A stretch of 64,000 nt of DNA from Timema cristinae (Eukaryota; Arthropoda; Insecta; Phasmatodea; Timematidae): contig JBCFYV010011135.1 in assembly GCA_039000515.1 (NCBI GenBank), positions 29,665,876 to 29,729,875 on the forward strand, written 5' to 3'. Position numbers and translations under genes: made by a program. The notes below the pieces were generated by a model. That model did not search any database, was not told the origin of the DNA, and saw nothing but the letters and a program-made list of their open reading frames with translations. Shown piece after piece: positions 41,571 to 53,989 of the stretch; position 1 is the first letter of the stretch, and each line of letters begins with the position of its first letter.

Positions 41571-41835
41571 GGTGACCTGGCGGTCTAGGGGTAAGGTGTC
41601 AGACTTTTATGCTGGCGGCCGGGGTTCAATCCTCGGTCCCGGCACAGATTTATATGATTACCAAACCCTTCCTTCACCTCTGACAATACATCTTGTGAAT
41701 TTGGGGAATGCCAGGCCTCCACCGTGGTTCGGATTCCACGTTAAACTGTAGGTCCTCAATTTAATCTCACAATCACCCTACCATTACACATTAGCGTAAG
41801 TGCGTATAACCCGAACGGGTAATAAGACGCGGTGC

Positions 41836-41873
<38 letters not shown>

Positions 41874-41880
41874 TAATAAT
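41571..41880 (+). mobile_element. SINE family A, full length
   Basis: Head ggtgacctggcggtctaggg, B-box ccggggttcaatcctcgg, body aggcctccaccgtggttcgg, tail cgaacgggtaataagacgcgg and a long AAT tail. A second short tail copy follows (about 41886-41935). Confidence 0.9.
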
Positions 41881-42319
41881 AATATTAGTGTATAAGTGTG
41901 TAATCCGAATGGGTAGTAAGACACGATGCTAAAAAAACAATAATTTCAGATAAGGCTTTTCTTAGACGAACCTACTATAGTGTGTGTCCATCTGTCTCAT
42001 AAATATGAACATCTCAGGAATGTAACCTCTTAGGTTTACTAAAACAACAGTGGTGAACGACATGGTTATGTAATGGAGCTTTTTTTAAATATTTTATTTT
42101 TCTCGGGTCGCCCAAAAATCTACCCAACAAGGAGAAGTTATGGTGATGATGTAACGTGATAGGCTAAACTCTGAGATTGAAGGAAGCTCTAGAAATTTTC
42201 AATGGAACACGCCTCATTTGGTGGGCGGTAATGGGCCATTAAAACGAAAGGGGATGGGGTGGGGTGACTGGATAACTATTCGAAGCCTAGAGCCTGGAGA
42301 GCAGGTTAAGTCGTCCGCC

Positions 42320-43545
42320 TCATTACACCCTATCTCTATCTTGAGCTAGTTTATCAGTCCACCTCATTACACCTATCTTTATCTGAGCTAGTTCTATCCA
42401 GTCCACCTCATTACACCTATCTTATCTTGAGCTAGTTCACCATCCACCTATTACACCTATCCATCTTGAGCTAGTTCTATCCAGTCCACCTCATTACACC
42501 CTATCTCTATCTTAAGCTAGTTCTCTCCAGTCCACCTCATTACACCCTATCTTTATCTTGAGCTAGTTCTATTCAGTCCACCTCATTACACCCTATCTCT
42601 ATCTTGAGCTAGTTCTATCAGTCCACCTCATTACACCCTATCTCTATCTTGAGAGAGTTCTCTCCAGTCCACCTCATTACACCCTATCTCTATCTTGAGC
42701 TAGTTCTTCCAGTCCACCTCATTACACCCTATCTTTATCTTGAGCTAGTTCTATTCAGTCCACCCATTACACCTATCTCTATCTGAGAGAGTTCTCTCAT
42801 CCACTCATACACCCTATCTCTATCTTGAGAGAGTTCTCTCCAGTCCACCTCATACACCTACCTATCTGAGAAGTTCTCTCCAGTCCACTCATTACACCCT
42901 ATCTCTATCTTGAGCTAGTTCTCTCCAGTCCACCTCATTACACCCTATCTTTATCTTGAGCTAGTTCTATTCAGTCCACCTCATTACACCCTATCTCTAT
43001 CTTGAGGAGTTCTCTCCAGTCCACCTCATTACACCCTATCTTTATCTTGAGCTAGTTCTATCCAGTCCACCTCATTACACCCTATCTTTATCTTGAGCTA
43101 GTTCTATTCAGTCCACCTCATTACACCCTATCTCTATCTGAGAGAGTTCTCTCCAGTCACCTCATTACACCTATCTTATCTTGAGCTAGTTCTATCCAGT
43201 CCACCTCATTACACCCTATCCCTATCTTGAGCTAGTTCTATCCAGTCCACCTCATTACACATTATCCTTATCTTGAGCTAGTTCTATCCAGTCACCTCAC
43301 TACACCCTATCGCTATCTAGAGCTAGTTCTATCCAGTCCATCTCATTATACCCTATCCTATATTGAGCTAGTTCTATCCGTCCTGTCAATACACCTATCG
43401 TATCTAGAGCTAGTTCTATTCAGTCCACCTCATTACACCCTATCTATCTTGAGAGAGTTCTCTCCAGTCCACCTCATTACACCCTCTCTCTTTCAGGTCC
43501 AACCTAATGTTATTCTCCCAATTGCAGCTAGGTCTTTTCAATGGT
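42320..43545 (-). repeat. 46-50-bp minisatellite, inverted relative of the intron 7 array
   Basis: About 24-25 copies of a unit like cagtccacctcattacaccc + tatctctatcttgagctagt + tctatc. The right flank (taatgttattctcccaattg, agctaggtcttttcaatggt) is the reverse complement of the left flank of the intron 7 array. Confidence 0.92.
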
Positions 43546-43549
43546 CATA

Positions 43550-44570
43550 ACATTCCTAATATAGTTTGTTTAATTTTATTTTCTGTCTGAAGTTGTTTAT
43601 CCATAAGGCACGTAATGCATTTGGGGAGCAAAAGGGGGGGGGGGGTACAACACGGTGCTGCGTAACATAGATCTTCTACTTTAAAATGTTGAAAAAAATA
43701 TTATATTATGACATATGGATAACTTCCTATTCGGAATTGTATTAAATCTGAGTCACTCTTTTTGTATCATAAAAACTTCCATATGTTTGACAATGAGGTG
43801 TCCCAATGGCTGGATAATTTTATAATAGTGGAAATTTACAAAAATAAATGAAAAGGAAAATAAACTAATAAGTGCAAATTTAATCAAGAAAACCCATATA
43901 GGAAAGTATTATAGTTACAGAAATCTGTGAAAAAAAGGTGGTTAGAAATAGGTAATAGTAATAAAAATGGTAGAAAAATTATAAGTAATATAGAACGTTT
44001 AATTAGGTGGGCCAAGGGCTGAATAATTTTATTAAAAAAACTAATATGATGATAATAGACTAAAGTGTAAATTTAATGACCAAAGACTTCTTCATTACAT
44101 TTACACTTATTAGTTTATTTTCCCTTTTTATTTATTTATATTATTTTCCATTATTTTTTTTAAAAAAAAGCTTACATTATGAAATAATGACATTCACCCT
44201 TGATGTGAAAAGTTACATGACACCAGATTGGAGGGAAGAGGGGTTCAAAAAAAGGTTAGAAAAAAAAAAGCGTTACGTGACTTATGGACAACTCCTTACT
44301 GTAGGAATCACTGGGCACACATTCAGATGTTTTCTGTCAGACCGCCAATATATTTGATTGAATAAAGCTGCCTGCCTGCTGTGTGAGTGTGTGTGTGTGT
44401 GTATATGTGTGTGAGGCACTATATGTAACCTCGCCTGACTTCTGGTAGCTGGCGGTATCGAAATACCCTCAAGGTCCTAAGGCCCACCTTTCTGTGTGGT
44501 CAGGGACAAGACAGTAGGCCGGTACTTTCCTTCAGACAGTACTGAGAGCGTTAGTAGGAACTTTTAGAAA
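43550..44570. other. Intergenic region with short direct and inverted repeats
   Basis: 43810-43900 and 44000-44080 share ggctg.ataattttat and gtgcaaatttaat-like words, and 44095-44160 repeats part of them inverted. 44175-44290 (cttgatgtgaaaagttacat, agcgttacgtgacttatgga) is related to 51970-52145. A GT run lies at 44385-44412. Confidence 0.5.
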
Positions 44571-44633
44571 ACACAGAACTAATTCTTTGCGGTGAACATT
44601 GAACTGTTTTGTACTATATTATTAGTGTTATTT

Positions 44634-44910
44634 AGGGGTCCGGGATTCGATCCTCGGTCCCGGCACAGATTTATCTGATTACCAAACCCCTTCCTTCTAC
44701 CTCTGACAAGACTTGTATTAATCACAACTTGTGAATGTGTGGAATGCCAAGGCCTCCACCGTGGTTCGGATCCCACGTTAAACTGTAGGTCCTCCATTTC
44801 ATCTCACAATCACCCTACCATTACACATTAGCGTAAGTGCGTATAACCCGAACGGGTAGTAAGACGCGGTGCTAATAATAATAATAATTTAATTATTATT
44901 ATTATTATTA
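44634..44910 (+). mobile_element. SINE family A, 5'-truncated
   Basis: It starts at the B-box (gggattcgatcctcggtccc), includes cttgtgaatgtgtggaatgc and the common tail, and ends in AAT/ATT repeats. Confidence 0.88.
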
Positions 44911-45597
44911 TAGTTTTTTTAGCTATATACACACTTTATTGCCTACCTTGTAAGGGAACGGAGTGATTAGGTATGTAAGTATGTATTCTTTTTTATAACT
45001 AAAAACATTACCATTTATATATATTCAAATGTATATAGGTATTTAAATTGCTTCTTACGATTAACTTGTGTTTCTTCTAGAAGTGATTGTACCGATATGA
45101 GTTGGTAAAATTATTATAACAATAAAATAAAATCAATTTTTACATTATGTAATTTTATTCAACATTACATTTTTTTTTTTACGTGTGTGAAAAATGGAAT
45201 ATTCGATGACTCGACGACATAATATCAATACCTTATCAACTATTATATACAATAACAATTTTGTTGATAGTATTTTTTCTCTTACAATACATTCACAATG
45301 ACAATTATTCAAAAATTTAACCTACTCAAATAATAATTACAGGGATGTAAACATCACTATGTGAGATTTAAAAAAAAAATCTGTATTAATATGGAGGAAT
45401 ATACATTAAATAAAAACCAAATATTTTAATATAAATAGCTTTACAGAGATAAAATGACACTAATCTCAGTTCACAAATACCTTGGTTTATTTAATTTTTT
45501 TTTGTACTTTATCTTTGTAGTTACAGAATAAACACTTTGATTCCATAATAGATAAACATAGCCCTACTACTGCAATACCAGCCATCATATCCAGCAA

Positions 45598-46376
45598 TAT
45601 AATATAAGTTAAGACTTAGATATTGTCGTTTATAATTTACAAAGGTTTGAGTTCAAATTACCCGCCTCGGTGGCGTAGTTGGCTAACGCGCTTGTCGTGT
45701 TGAGCTCGACTGCTGAGGACGGGGAGATCGAGGTTCGAATCTCGGTAGGGTGAACTGGGGGTGGTTTTTCCTAAATGGTTTTCCACTCTCCCTCCACGCA
45801 AATGCGGGTTCACTTCCTCTAATTCAACCTTTCTAATTCCTAATCTATCAGAGGAATTAGTACTTAAAGCGTATAATCCGAACGGGTAGTAAGACGCGGT
45901 GCTAAATATTATTGAGTTCAAATTAATTTAATTAATAGAATGAATGTTGAGGATAAATATTGTTATGATTAACCCTTTACAAGTTGTTTATACTAAATTT
46001 ATATCTGTTTTTCTTTTTCTTTAACACACTTTGATATCCTACTGTTTACCTTGACTACATTTATAATAGTATGAGTCAAATTGGTCAAACAAAGAACATG
46101 ACATAATACACAAATAATTGACAAACTAATTTTTCACGAAAGTGAAAATAAAACATGTTAGAATATATACATACAAAAGTTTGATGATTTGGCTTAAATG
46201 GTAAAAGTTTAGTATCCAAATTATTTTAATAAAAATTTTTAACCTTATTTTTTATTAAAAATTATCCAAGTCTTATCTGAATGGTTTTTATTTTTGCCCC
46301 CATTATTCTTTTCGAACTCATACCTTTGTAAATTATAAACGACAATATCTAAGTCATAACTTATATTATATTGATT
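45598..46376. repeat. Inverted repeat pair of about 60 bp around a SINE
   Basis: 45598-45658 (taagttaagacttagatatt, tgtcgtttataatttacaaa) recurs inverted at 46312-46374. It could be the terminal repeats of a DNA element into which the SINE inserted. Confidence 0.65.
45661..45911 (+). mobile_element. SINE family B, full length, perfect 14-bp target duplication
   Basis: Head cccgcctcggtggcgtagtt, B-box gaggttcgaatctcgg, and the common tail. ttgagttcaaatta lies at 45647-45660 and 45912-45925. Confidence 0.95.
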
Positions 46377-46379
46377 TAC

Positions 46380-48270
46380 TCTTTACGAAAGATTCAATTA
46401 GAATGTTTTCTAAAATGATATACAGTAATGTTATACAATCTTCCTTTATTGACGTAACAACGTTTACATAATAATTTATTAAACCTGCCTCACGTAATTT
46501 GTCATTGCCAGAGAGATTCGCTTTCTATATCTGTTGCAAAGCCAGTGAACTATAATGTAATAAGTGTATTGATTCCATGAATAGATAGATAGTCATGGTC
46601 TTTCATTAAATTGACTTTGATATTATTGAATTTAATAAAGAAAATATCTCATAGACTTGGTAACAATAAAGGTATTACTTCTAGAATGCAATTAAAATCT
46701 AAGCCCAACACAATCGACGTGTTCTTCAAATTTAAAACTTTTGCCTTTAATGACGTCTCAGTATAGAAAAGTAATTAGTAGGATTTGAGATGTAACTACT
46801 CACGCGCTCTCTGTTAATAAAAAATTAGCGCATGTGTAGCGGGTTAAAATTTCAGCAGAAAGAGTTTGGTAGCATCCAAAGAGGAGGCATGAGCATTCTA
46901 GGAGTACTAGGTATATACATTTAGTATTGTTTTAGGATTCCCTTTTCATAGCTTCATTTTCATTCAAATACAGTACAAAAATCCCAATAGCAATTATTAA
47001 TGGACAATCGTTTACAAAGATTGGTATTTTCTACTCCAACGTAAAAAAAATTAGCTTTATGATAGTATTTTAATATCATTTTCAAACAATTGTTGTCCTT
47101 GTAAAGTTTTTTTATTAATCTAGGCTTTGGGTCTATACATCCACATTTAAAAAAAAAGTTTATTAAAAGTAACTATTATTTATTAACATAATATTTTAAA
47201 TATTCTAAATGTCTTATTGCTTTAAAATTATCACAAAATATTACTTTTTCTCTACAATGTCTTGTTTATTATTTTTTAAATGGATTTGAAACTAAGAGAT
47301 AGTTGAAATTGTTCCTATGTTGTCATATTCAGTTAAACTACTGATTAATATTTATTCTATGCACATCATGGACAGTTTAAAATGATTGACAGAGATTTAA
47401 AAATTATACTATTTTCAAATGAATGGCCGTGTGTATTTTATTGCGAAATGGAATAATCATTTAATTAATTACAAAATGGTAAACCAATCAATTTATCGAC
47501 TATTAATGTTATAAAAAAATTATACTCTAAGTCTCAGACCTATAATAACAAATACTATTTTGAAACGTAAATATAACTAACCAAATTAAAATTGCCCGGT
47601 GATCACAAAACAGTGCCTTTTCAAATCTCAATAAAACAACAAAATAAAAATTCTGGTGATAATTATTCATAGACAAAAAAAATATATCAACTTTTAGAAC
47701 ACTAACAAGACTTTATAGAAATAATTTTCCACGTTATTATTCTTTTATCTTTAAAACATTATATATCAATGAGTTATATACAGCCATAATATACATTTGA
47801 GCAAATAAAACTACTAAAACGTAGTCTATAGTTGCTAAAATATTAAAAATAACATTATAGTAACACAATAAAGGTATATTCCTTTATCAGATATAAAGTT
47901 ATGAGAGTACTTTTTGAAATATAAATAATATTATGGAAACCTTGTTTATTTTATTTTATTTGGAGAGCTAAACTGACTTACAAAGTGTTACGAGCCGTGG
48001 TCTCAGACAACATAACTATCAATCAGGCATTTTAATAAAAGGTCACTTTAAATATGGTTTTAATAGATACAAAAAAAATAATTTGTCTTCTAGTGTCATT
48101 GAAGAGGCTTTCACAAAGATAGTTTTATGTAGTAACCCCATCCCTTTCCCATACACTAAGCCCCCCCTCGCCCCCAAACGAGCCTACTCAGACTGCAAAT
48201 TACAAAGAAAACTTAAAATGCAATGGTCCTTTTTTTTTCAAGTGGACTATCAAGTTGTAAACAATCCTTA
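46380..48270. other. AT-rich intergenic region, no gene seen
   Basis: No repeat family or coding frame was recognised. Confidence 0.45.
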
Positions 48271-48655
48271 AGGTGGGATGCCAGCCAACGCGAGAAAAAG
48301 CCAGTGTTTTTTTTTTTTTTTGCAATTTTTATGGCAAAACATTTTTCGGCCGAAATAAATCAAATATTGCTTCAGTACAAACACTTAGTTTAATTTTCTT
48401 CACATATTGATATCAACATTTCTTGAATATCTGTCAAAGGATGTCCTGGAATTTATTGACAATATTTTTCTCTTCATTTAAAAAGTTCGTCATCTAATGC
48501 CGCTATGCTTATGACAGATATTCAACAACTGTTGATATTACCCTTGTGAAGAAAATTAAACTATACGTTTACACTGAAGAAATATTCTAATTTTGCCATA
48601 AAAACGGCAAAAACATAGGCCTTTTCTCGAATCAACTTCCATCTTACCTCCGAAT
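48268..48655. mobile_element. Long-TIR MITE (copy 1)
   Basis: The ends are aaggtgggatgccagccaac and the inverse of ccatcttacctcc. Inner arms share tttaattttcttcaca and gttgaatatctgtc-type words in inverse orientation. The same family lies at 50825-51480, 54260-54652 and 58375-58735. Confidence 0.8.
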
Positions 48656-48659
48656 AGTT

Positions 48660-50000
48660 AATTGTCTGAAAAGTTGTGTTCATTTTAATTTTAAAAGGCT
48701 TAAAGAGGAGAGTTGGGGGTGGGAGTATAGGTACGCAAACTATTGTGTTCTGAAAGTCAGCCCTTTACAACAAACAGTTCAGAAGTGAGTTGCTTTGTCG
48801 ATGTTATCAATGAGAACTGCAACTAACACTCCCCAGTGCCCAAAGACTCAACTTGTCTCAAGAAACGCATCAAAACCCCCGTAAGGCTGAGTATCTGTAA
48901 ATATTTGTCTGTGGCCGTGTTTAATTATGGCAGCTGTTTTGATAATATGTTTTGATAACCTTAAATTAATAGAAGATGATAATACATTCTATATTTAAAT
49001 CTACTATAAATAATAACTTAGTTATAAGATACTTATAAAATTAACAATAAACTATTTCTCCTTGGCGAGATTCATTAAACAATTTGACTATTTATTAGAG
49101 ATCGAACAAATCCTATTTTTCTATAATACAAATCTAAATTTAAAGATTTGAGAGTTTAACATTTAGGTGAATAGAAAATTCAAAAAGAAAATCGAAAATT
49201 AAATGATATAATTAAAAATATCGTTTGGTTTAGAACATTGACAAAGCGCACCAAACTAATTTTATGATAAATATTTGGCAACAATGAATACAATTCTTTG
49301 CTAGTTTTGTCATATTCATGAATATTAAAGAAAACATATTTTGTGCTAATTTATTATTTTTATATGATTAGTAGCCTAATTATTTTCTGAATTTTATATT
49401 TTATTAAATAAAAATTAAATCTTGTGCTTTTTAAATTTCACAAGTCTATATAATTAATTCTAACGATTGCATTTAAAATTGTGGTTCAGTTTTGGATTGG
49501 AGATTTTTTTTTTTTCAATTCTTTCGGATATCATCAAATCTTTCAATTAGGATTCTAGGAATCTAGGATTTGAGGGTTCAATTCCTACTATTTATTTAAC
49601 TACATAGTATTACAAAATAAAGCAATCGCAATATGCATTTTGAAAATCAATGCTTCCCGTAAAAACTAATTAATCCGAAGGTATGCCAATATATTTAAGT
49701 AATGTACATACATAATTTAATTTTGAGAAAAAAAGTACTCTTCAAAACAGCATCAGCAGTCTTCCAGTTCAAGTTAAAAAAAAAATGTTCTAAGAACGTC
49801 AATTCAAAATTATTCGAATTTTGAATGATAACAATAGTTCATGGCGATATCTAGGGCGATAGTTTTAAATGTATTTAATAAGACTGTTTAAATATTTTCC
49901 GATATATAATTGGCAGGACTGTTAGTCGTACAAACTTAAATAAAAACAAGAGTCCCATTTCTACGATGTAAATTTTTTTTTTTTTTTAAACCGAGAGAAA
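48660..50000. other. AT-rich intergenic region, no gene seen
   Basis: No coding frame or recognised repeat. Confidence 0.45.
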
Positions 50001-50460
50001 CCGTGACGATATCGTAGTAGCTGGTGGACTTTCTAAAACCCCTCGGAGGACATTTTTAAACTATCCTAACAATATATTAGCAGCTGGTGGAGTTTCGACA
50101 GCTCTGTAGAGGAGTTTCTAAACTACCACAACGATATCTTAGCAGCTGGTGGAGTTTCGACAGCTCCGTAGAGGAGTTTCTAAACTACCATAACGATATC
50201 TTAGCAGCGGGTGGAGTTTCAACAGCTCTGTAGAGGAGTTTCTAAACTACCATAACGATATCTTAGCAGCGGGTGGAGTTTCGACAGCTCCGTAGAGGAG
50301 TTAGCAGCTGGTGGAGTTTCGACAACTCTGTAGAGGAGTTTCTAAACTACCACAACGATATCTTAGCAGCTGGTGGAGTTTCGACAGCTCTGCGGAAGAG
50401 TTTTTAAACTACCATAACGAGCATAACGCAGCTGGTAGGCTTTCAACAAATCCTTTTGAA
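50000..50460. repeat. 62-bp tandem array next to the minus-strand exon
   Basis: About seven copies of accataacgatatcttagca + gcgggtggagtttcaacagc + tctgtagaggagtttctaaa + ct, one of them shortened. It lies immediately 3' of the stop codon at 50506 on the minus strand, where the 3'UTR of that gene would be. Confidence 0.88.
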
Positions 50461-50505
50461 GAATATTTTTAAACTGCACCCTTGTGAGTGGAAGATGGAA
50501 TCTCC

Positions 50506-50698
50506 CTAGTAGGGGATATTGTCCCTGAGATGGGCTTGTTTCTTGTAGACCTGTTTCTCGCATTTCCCCCACCAGGAGCGCCTCACACACGTCTTCTCCG
50601 GTTTCAACACAAAGCACTTGGTCTGCACGATGTTGAAGAAGAGTTTTCCCACCAGGTTCGCTGCCCCCGTGCCTGACATCTTCAGGCATGTCCGGAAA
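50506..50698 (-). CDS. Probable last coding exon of an unidentified minus-strand gene
   Basis: Read on the minus strand, a strong acceptor (cttatttgttgtttcag) precedes a 63-codon open frame ending in TAG at 50508-50506. It begins FRTCLKMSGTGAANLVGKLF, continues through a Cys/Lys/Trp-rich part (KCFVLKPEKTCVRRSWWGKC) and ends QAHLRDNIPY. Third positions are strongly G/C, as in the lama exons, while the flanks are AT-rich. An alternative longer frame (50363-50722) runs through the acceptor and into the repeat, so I prefer this one. I do not recognise the family. The rest of the gene must lie at higher coordinates, possibly outside the window. A 62-bp array follows where the 3'UTR would be. Confidence 0.55.
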
Positions 50699-50824
50699 CT
50701 GAAACAACAAATAAGAGAACAAATGTTAATCGACCGGTAATTGAAACACTAAACAAACAACTACAAAAAAAAATCTTTGATTTGCAAATAATGAAAGATC
50801 AACCTGGCTTTAGTCTCTACATCC

Positions 50825-51480
50825 ACACAGTAGGTTTAAGGTGTTTGGCAATGTTTATATCAAATCATTTCTTTGTCCAAAATAAATCAAATAATACTCC
50901 AGTAGCAACGTTTAGTTTTAATCTCCTTCCCACGGTGATATCAACAGTTGTTGAATATCTGTCAAACGTGTCCTGAAATTTAATGACAACTTTTTATCTT
51001 CTACGGGTGACCTGGTGATATAGGGGGTAAGGGGCCAGACTTCTTTGCTGGAGGGCCCGGGGTTCAATCCTCGGTCCCGGCACAGATTTATCTGATTACC
51101 AAACCCTTCCTTCACCTCCGACAAGACGTGTATTAATCACAACTTGTGAATGTGTGGGAATGCCAGGCCTCCACCGTGGTTCGGATCACACGTTAAATCG
51201 TAGGTCCTCCATTTCATCTCACTATCACCCTACCATTACACAATAGCGTAAGTGCGTATAACCCGAACGGGTAGTAAGACGCGCTGGTAATAATAATTTT
51301 TATCTACATTTAAAAAGTTTCTCGTCTAAAGCTGCTAAGCTCATGGCGGATATTCAACAAATGTTGATATCACCGTGGGAAGAAATTCAAACTCTTAGTT
51401 TCTACTAGAGCGATATTTGACTTATTTTGTCCAAAATAAATTATTGCTATAATAATTTCAAAAACCCCAACATTTTCTCG
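50825..51480. mobile_element. Long-TIR MITE (copy 2) split by a SINE
   Basis: The left arm (tgatatcaacagttgttgaa, tatctgtcaaa) and right arm (ggcggatattcaacaaatgt, tgatatcaccg) are inverse. A family A SINE (51006-51297) sits between them, flanked by tttttatct. Confidence 0.8.
51006..51297 (+). mobile_element. SINE family A, full length
   Basis: Head gggtgacctggtgatatagg, B-box ggggttcaatcctcggtccc, the cttgtgaatgtgtgggaatg variant, and the common tail. Confidence 0.9.
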
Positions 51481-51499
51481 CGTCCCTCACATCCTCACC

Positions 51500-51870
51500 C
51501 AAGGCCCTAGGACAGTAAATCAGAAACTCATAAACGCCAGAAACGAGGTGGGCTTATAAGGCTACCGGGAGGAGCTGTCTGGCAGAAGGAGAACAAACAG
51601 GAGAGGAGGAAAATACAGATGACAATACAATGTGTGTTGTTACATCCCCCTCTATTAAATGACGTAATTATATTCCCAAAGATCCATTCCACGCTCGTAT
51701 AACAGTTACCTTTCGTTTCCCGGACATTTAGCTCTTAACGATCAACAGAAATATGTGGTATTTTCAGAGATGTCAACTTTTAAACTATGTTTACATGTCT
51801 ATATATGTATAGGCTCATAGAAAATAGTTGTGTGCTAATTCCAGTAAACAACAAACTCGTGTACTTTTAC
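51500..51870 (-). mobile_element. Dispersed repeat, inverted partner of 59085-59390
   Basis: gttacctttcgtttcccgga, catttagctcttaacgatca and acagaaatatgtggtatttt recur in reverse complement at 59165-59245. Similarity extends over at least 300 bp. Element type unknown. Confidence 0.8.
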
Positions 51871-51964
51871 AGATTTTTTGGCAATATTTTAACGTAAGTG
51901 CAACTCATGATTGGTAATATCTCAACTATCTAGGATATAATGTCACAAAAGCTCTCCTTATGAA

Positions 51965-52150
51965 ATAATTACATCCACTCTTGATGTGAAAAGTTAGGTA
52001 ACACAGGTTAGAAATGGAGGGGTGGAAGGGGGGGGGGGGTCAGACTAAATATCTACTTGGTTGATACTGTGAAGAGGTGGGTTGGGGGGTGTTAACGAAA
52101 AGGTAAGGGAAAAAAAACACGTTGCGTCGTCTGTGGATGACCACGTATAA
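51965..52150. mobile_element. Repeat related to 44175-44290
   Basis: ctcttgatgtgaaaagttag and acacgttgcgtcgtctgtgg echo the other copy. It contains a long G run near 52030. Type unknown. Confidence 0.5.
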
Positions 52151-52299
52151 ACACGTCCATATTTCACTCGCGGATACGAAAGTGATGACATATGTAGAAA
52201 TAAGAGTAGTTTTAGAACCAGACTTTTTGCGACGAGGGGAGTGAGGGGTTTAAGGGGGTCATAACCGGTTCAAACCTCGCTCAGACGTCAACCTCATCA

Positions 52300-53200
52300 A
52301 GAAGTCGACGCTTAACGAGAGATATCGTCGGAATGTGCAAGTCAAAAGGAAAGAGGTGTTTTCAAACGGTACGCCACTTGTTATACGTGTATGTTGCTAC
52401 CCGGCCTAACCGCGAGGTGGGATTGGCGTGGAATTTATTATACACATCGGTGGGCCTACAGACTAGACGTCAAGCTCATGTGCCAGGAGCGGTCCAGGTT
52501 CGAATCCCAGCCGGTTTTTACGTGACTGCGTGTACTTTTCTCTAAATTCTATCGTGTGTAGAAAAAATGTTTTCTTTTTAATCAATACCATTTTATATAA
52601 AGACTAAAATTAATGTACTAAATTAAACTAAATGTTTAAAAACAAATATCGTATAGTTCCCATTAATCACTGTAGTAATAGATAGGTTTTTTTCCATTAT
52701 TTCCAACACCTCATTTTTTGATTTAAACAAAAAGGTGTTCATATTTGTTGAGTTAAGGTTGGTACATACGTCCTTATCTATGTAACTAGTGTCTAACAAG
52801 AAAACAAATACAGAATAGTATGGATATTTCCTTTAATTTAATTTATCAATTTACTCGAAGTTGTAGCGTTCTGGTGTTACGGGTCCTTACGTTGTGCGCC
52901 AATTGAAGCGTTCTGGAATTACGGGTCCCTACGTTGTGCGCTAATTATGTTGTTCTGATATTTTATTGCCGCGATGGACGCCAATTGAAGAATTATAATT
53001 AATAAACACTTATTATTCTTGACATGTTTTTTATTTCTGAATCTGTTTATTTAATGTGAAAATAGATCATGTTGAAATATATACGCGGCCTATTGTATGA
53101 GCGCGGACAGGTGTTGCTGGACGCCAAGTGAATTCTGTCAGTTCTGGACACCAACTGCCAACTGCCTTTACGTTGCACCATTCTTTGTATATATTCCTTG
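52300..53200. other. Intergenic stretch with a tRNA-like fragment and short tandem repeat
   Basis: 52480-52520 has gagcggtccaggttcgaatc followed by ccagccgg, a B-box-like SINE remnant. At 52862-52960 two copies of about 50 bp (gcgttctgg..ttacgggtcc, tacgttgtgcgc.aattga) are in tandem. No gene is seen. Confidence 0.45.
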
Positions 53201-53450
53201 ATCATGGAAGCTTCGAGAAGGTTTAGTTTAGAAAAAACAAAATACAAGACAAAAACATCTCGGTCTTACTAGAAGCTTCGAGAGCCGGAAAATGACTCAA
53301 GTTACATTTAAAAATCTCTCTTCGAACCTTCGAGAAGAGGAAGTTATTATTTGAAATATATATATATTGTCAACCTGACTTGACTGGTGTCACGTACGTG
53401 ACGTCACTGTTCAGTGGCTTTTGCCTTCTTAGAAGAAGAAGTGCTTTAAG
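53200..53450. promoter_or_regulatory. Cluster of heat shock elements with CRE palindromes
   Basis: Three alternating GAA/TTC elements occur: ggaagcttcgagaagg (about 53206-53221), agaagcttcgagagcc (53270-53285) and cgaaccttcgagaagagg (53324-53341). They are followed by a TA run, the palindrome GTCACGTACGTGAC (53389-53402) and the CRE GTGACGTCAC (53398-53407). No gene is visible beside it; it might be a retroelement regulatory region. Confidence 0.4.
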
Positions 53451-53569
53451 CGCCATTTAATATACTACATAATTTAAATGAAATAAGATACGTTTATAAA
53501 ATTAGGACGATATTCTTGTCAATGCTTTCACATACTTTTCAGGGTCAAATCAATTACATTACAAGGTAT

Positions 53570-53920
53570 TTAAAGTGCACTTTATAAGCCAATTAATTAT
53601 TATTATTATCACCGCGTCTTACTACCCGTTCGGGTTATACGCACTTACACTAATGTGTAATGGTAGGGTGATTGTGAAATGAAATGAAGGACCTACAGTT
53701 TAACGTGGAATCCGAACCACGGTGGAGGCCTGGCATTCCCCACATTCACAAGATGCCAATTAATTATACCAGCCCATGACTTATAAACTAACTTAAATCT
53801 AGAAGTAACACAACATTCAACCCTTGGACATTAAGTCATCACTGTGACAGGAATCGAACCTGGGACTCTTAGCTCACTAGAGTAATACGCTACCGATTGA
53901 GATGAGATGTCAGGCCATAT
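53570..53920 (-). mobile_element. SINE family D split by a family A SINE
   Basis: The tail starts at about 53570 (agtgcactttataagccaa) and continues after the insert (gacttataaactaacttaaa, atcgaacctgggactcttag, ctaccgattgaga). Confidence 0.78.
53601..53754 (-). mobile_element. SINE family A, 5'-truncated, perfect 13-bp target duplication
   Basis: In reverse: tail (caccgcgtcttactacccgt) and body (ccacggtggaggcctggcat). gccaattaattat flanks it at 53588-53600 and 53755-53767. Confidence 0.95.
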
Positions 53921-53989
53921 TTTTTATTCTTTTGAATTCAAATGTTTGTTTGATATGTTATCAACATTCTTTAGTTTATTTTTAATATA

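Noticed and set aside
50363..50722. A 119-codon minus-strand frame
   Set aside because: It runs through a clear splice acceptor and into the 62-bp array; the shorter frame in another register has better codon use and a natural stop.
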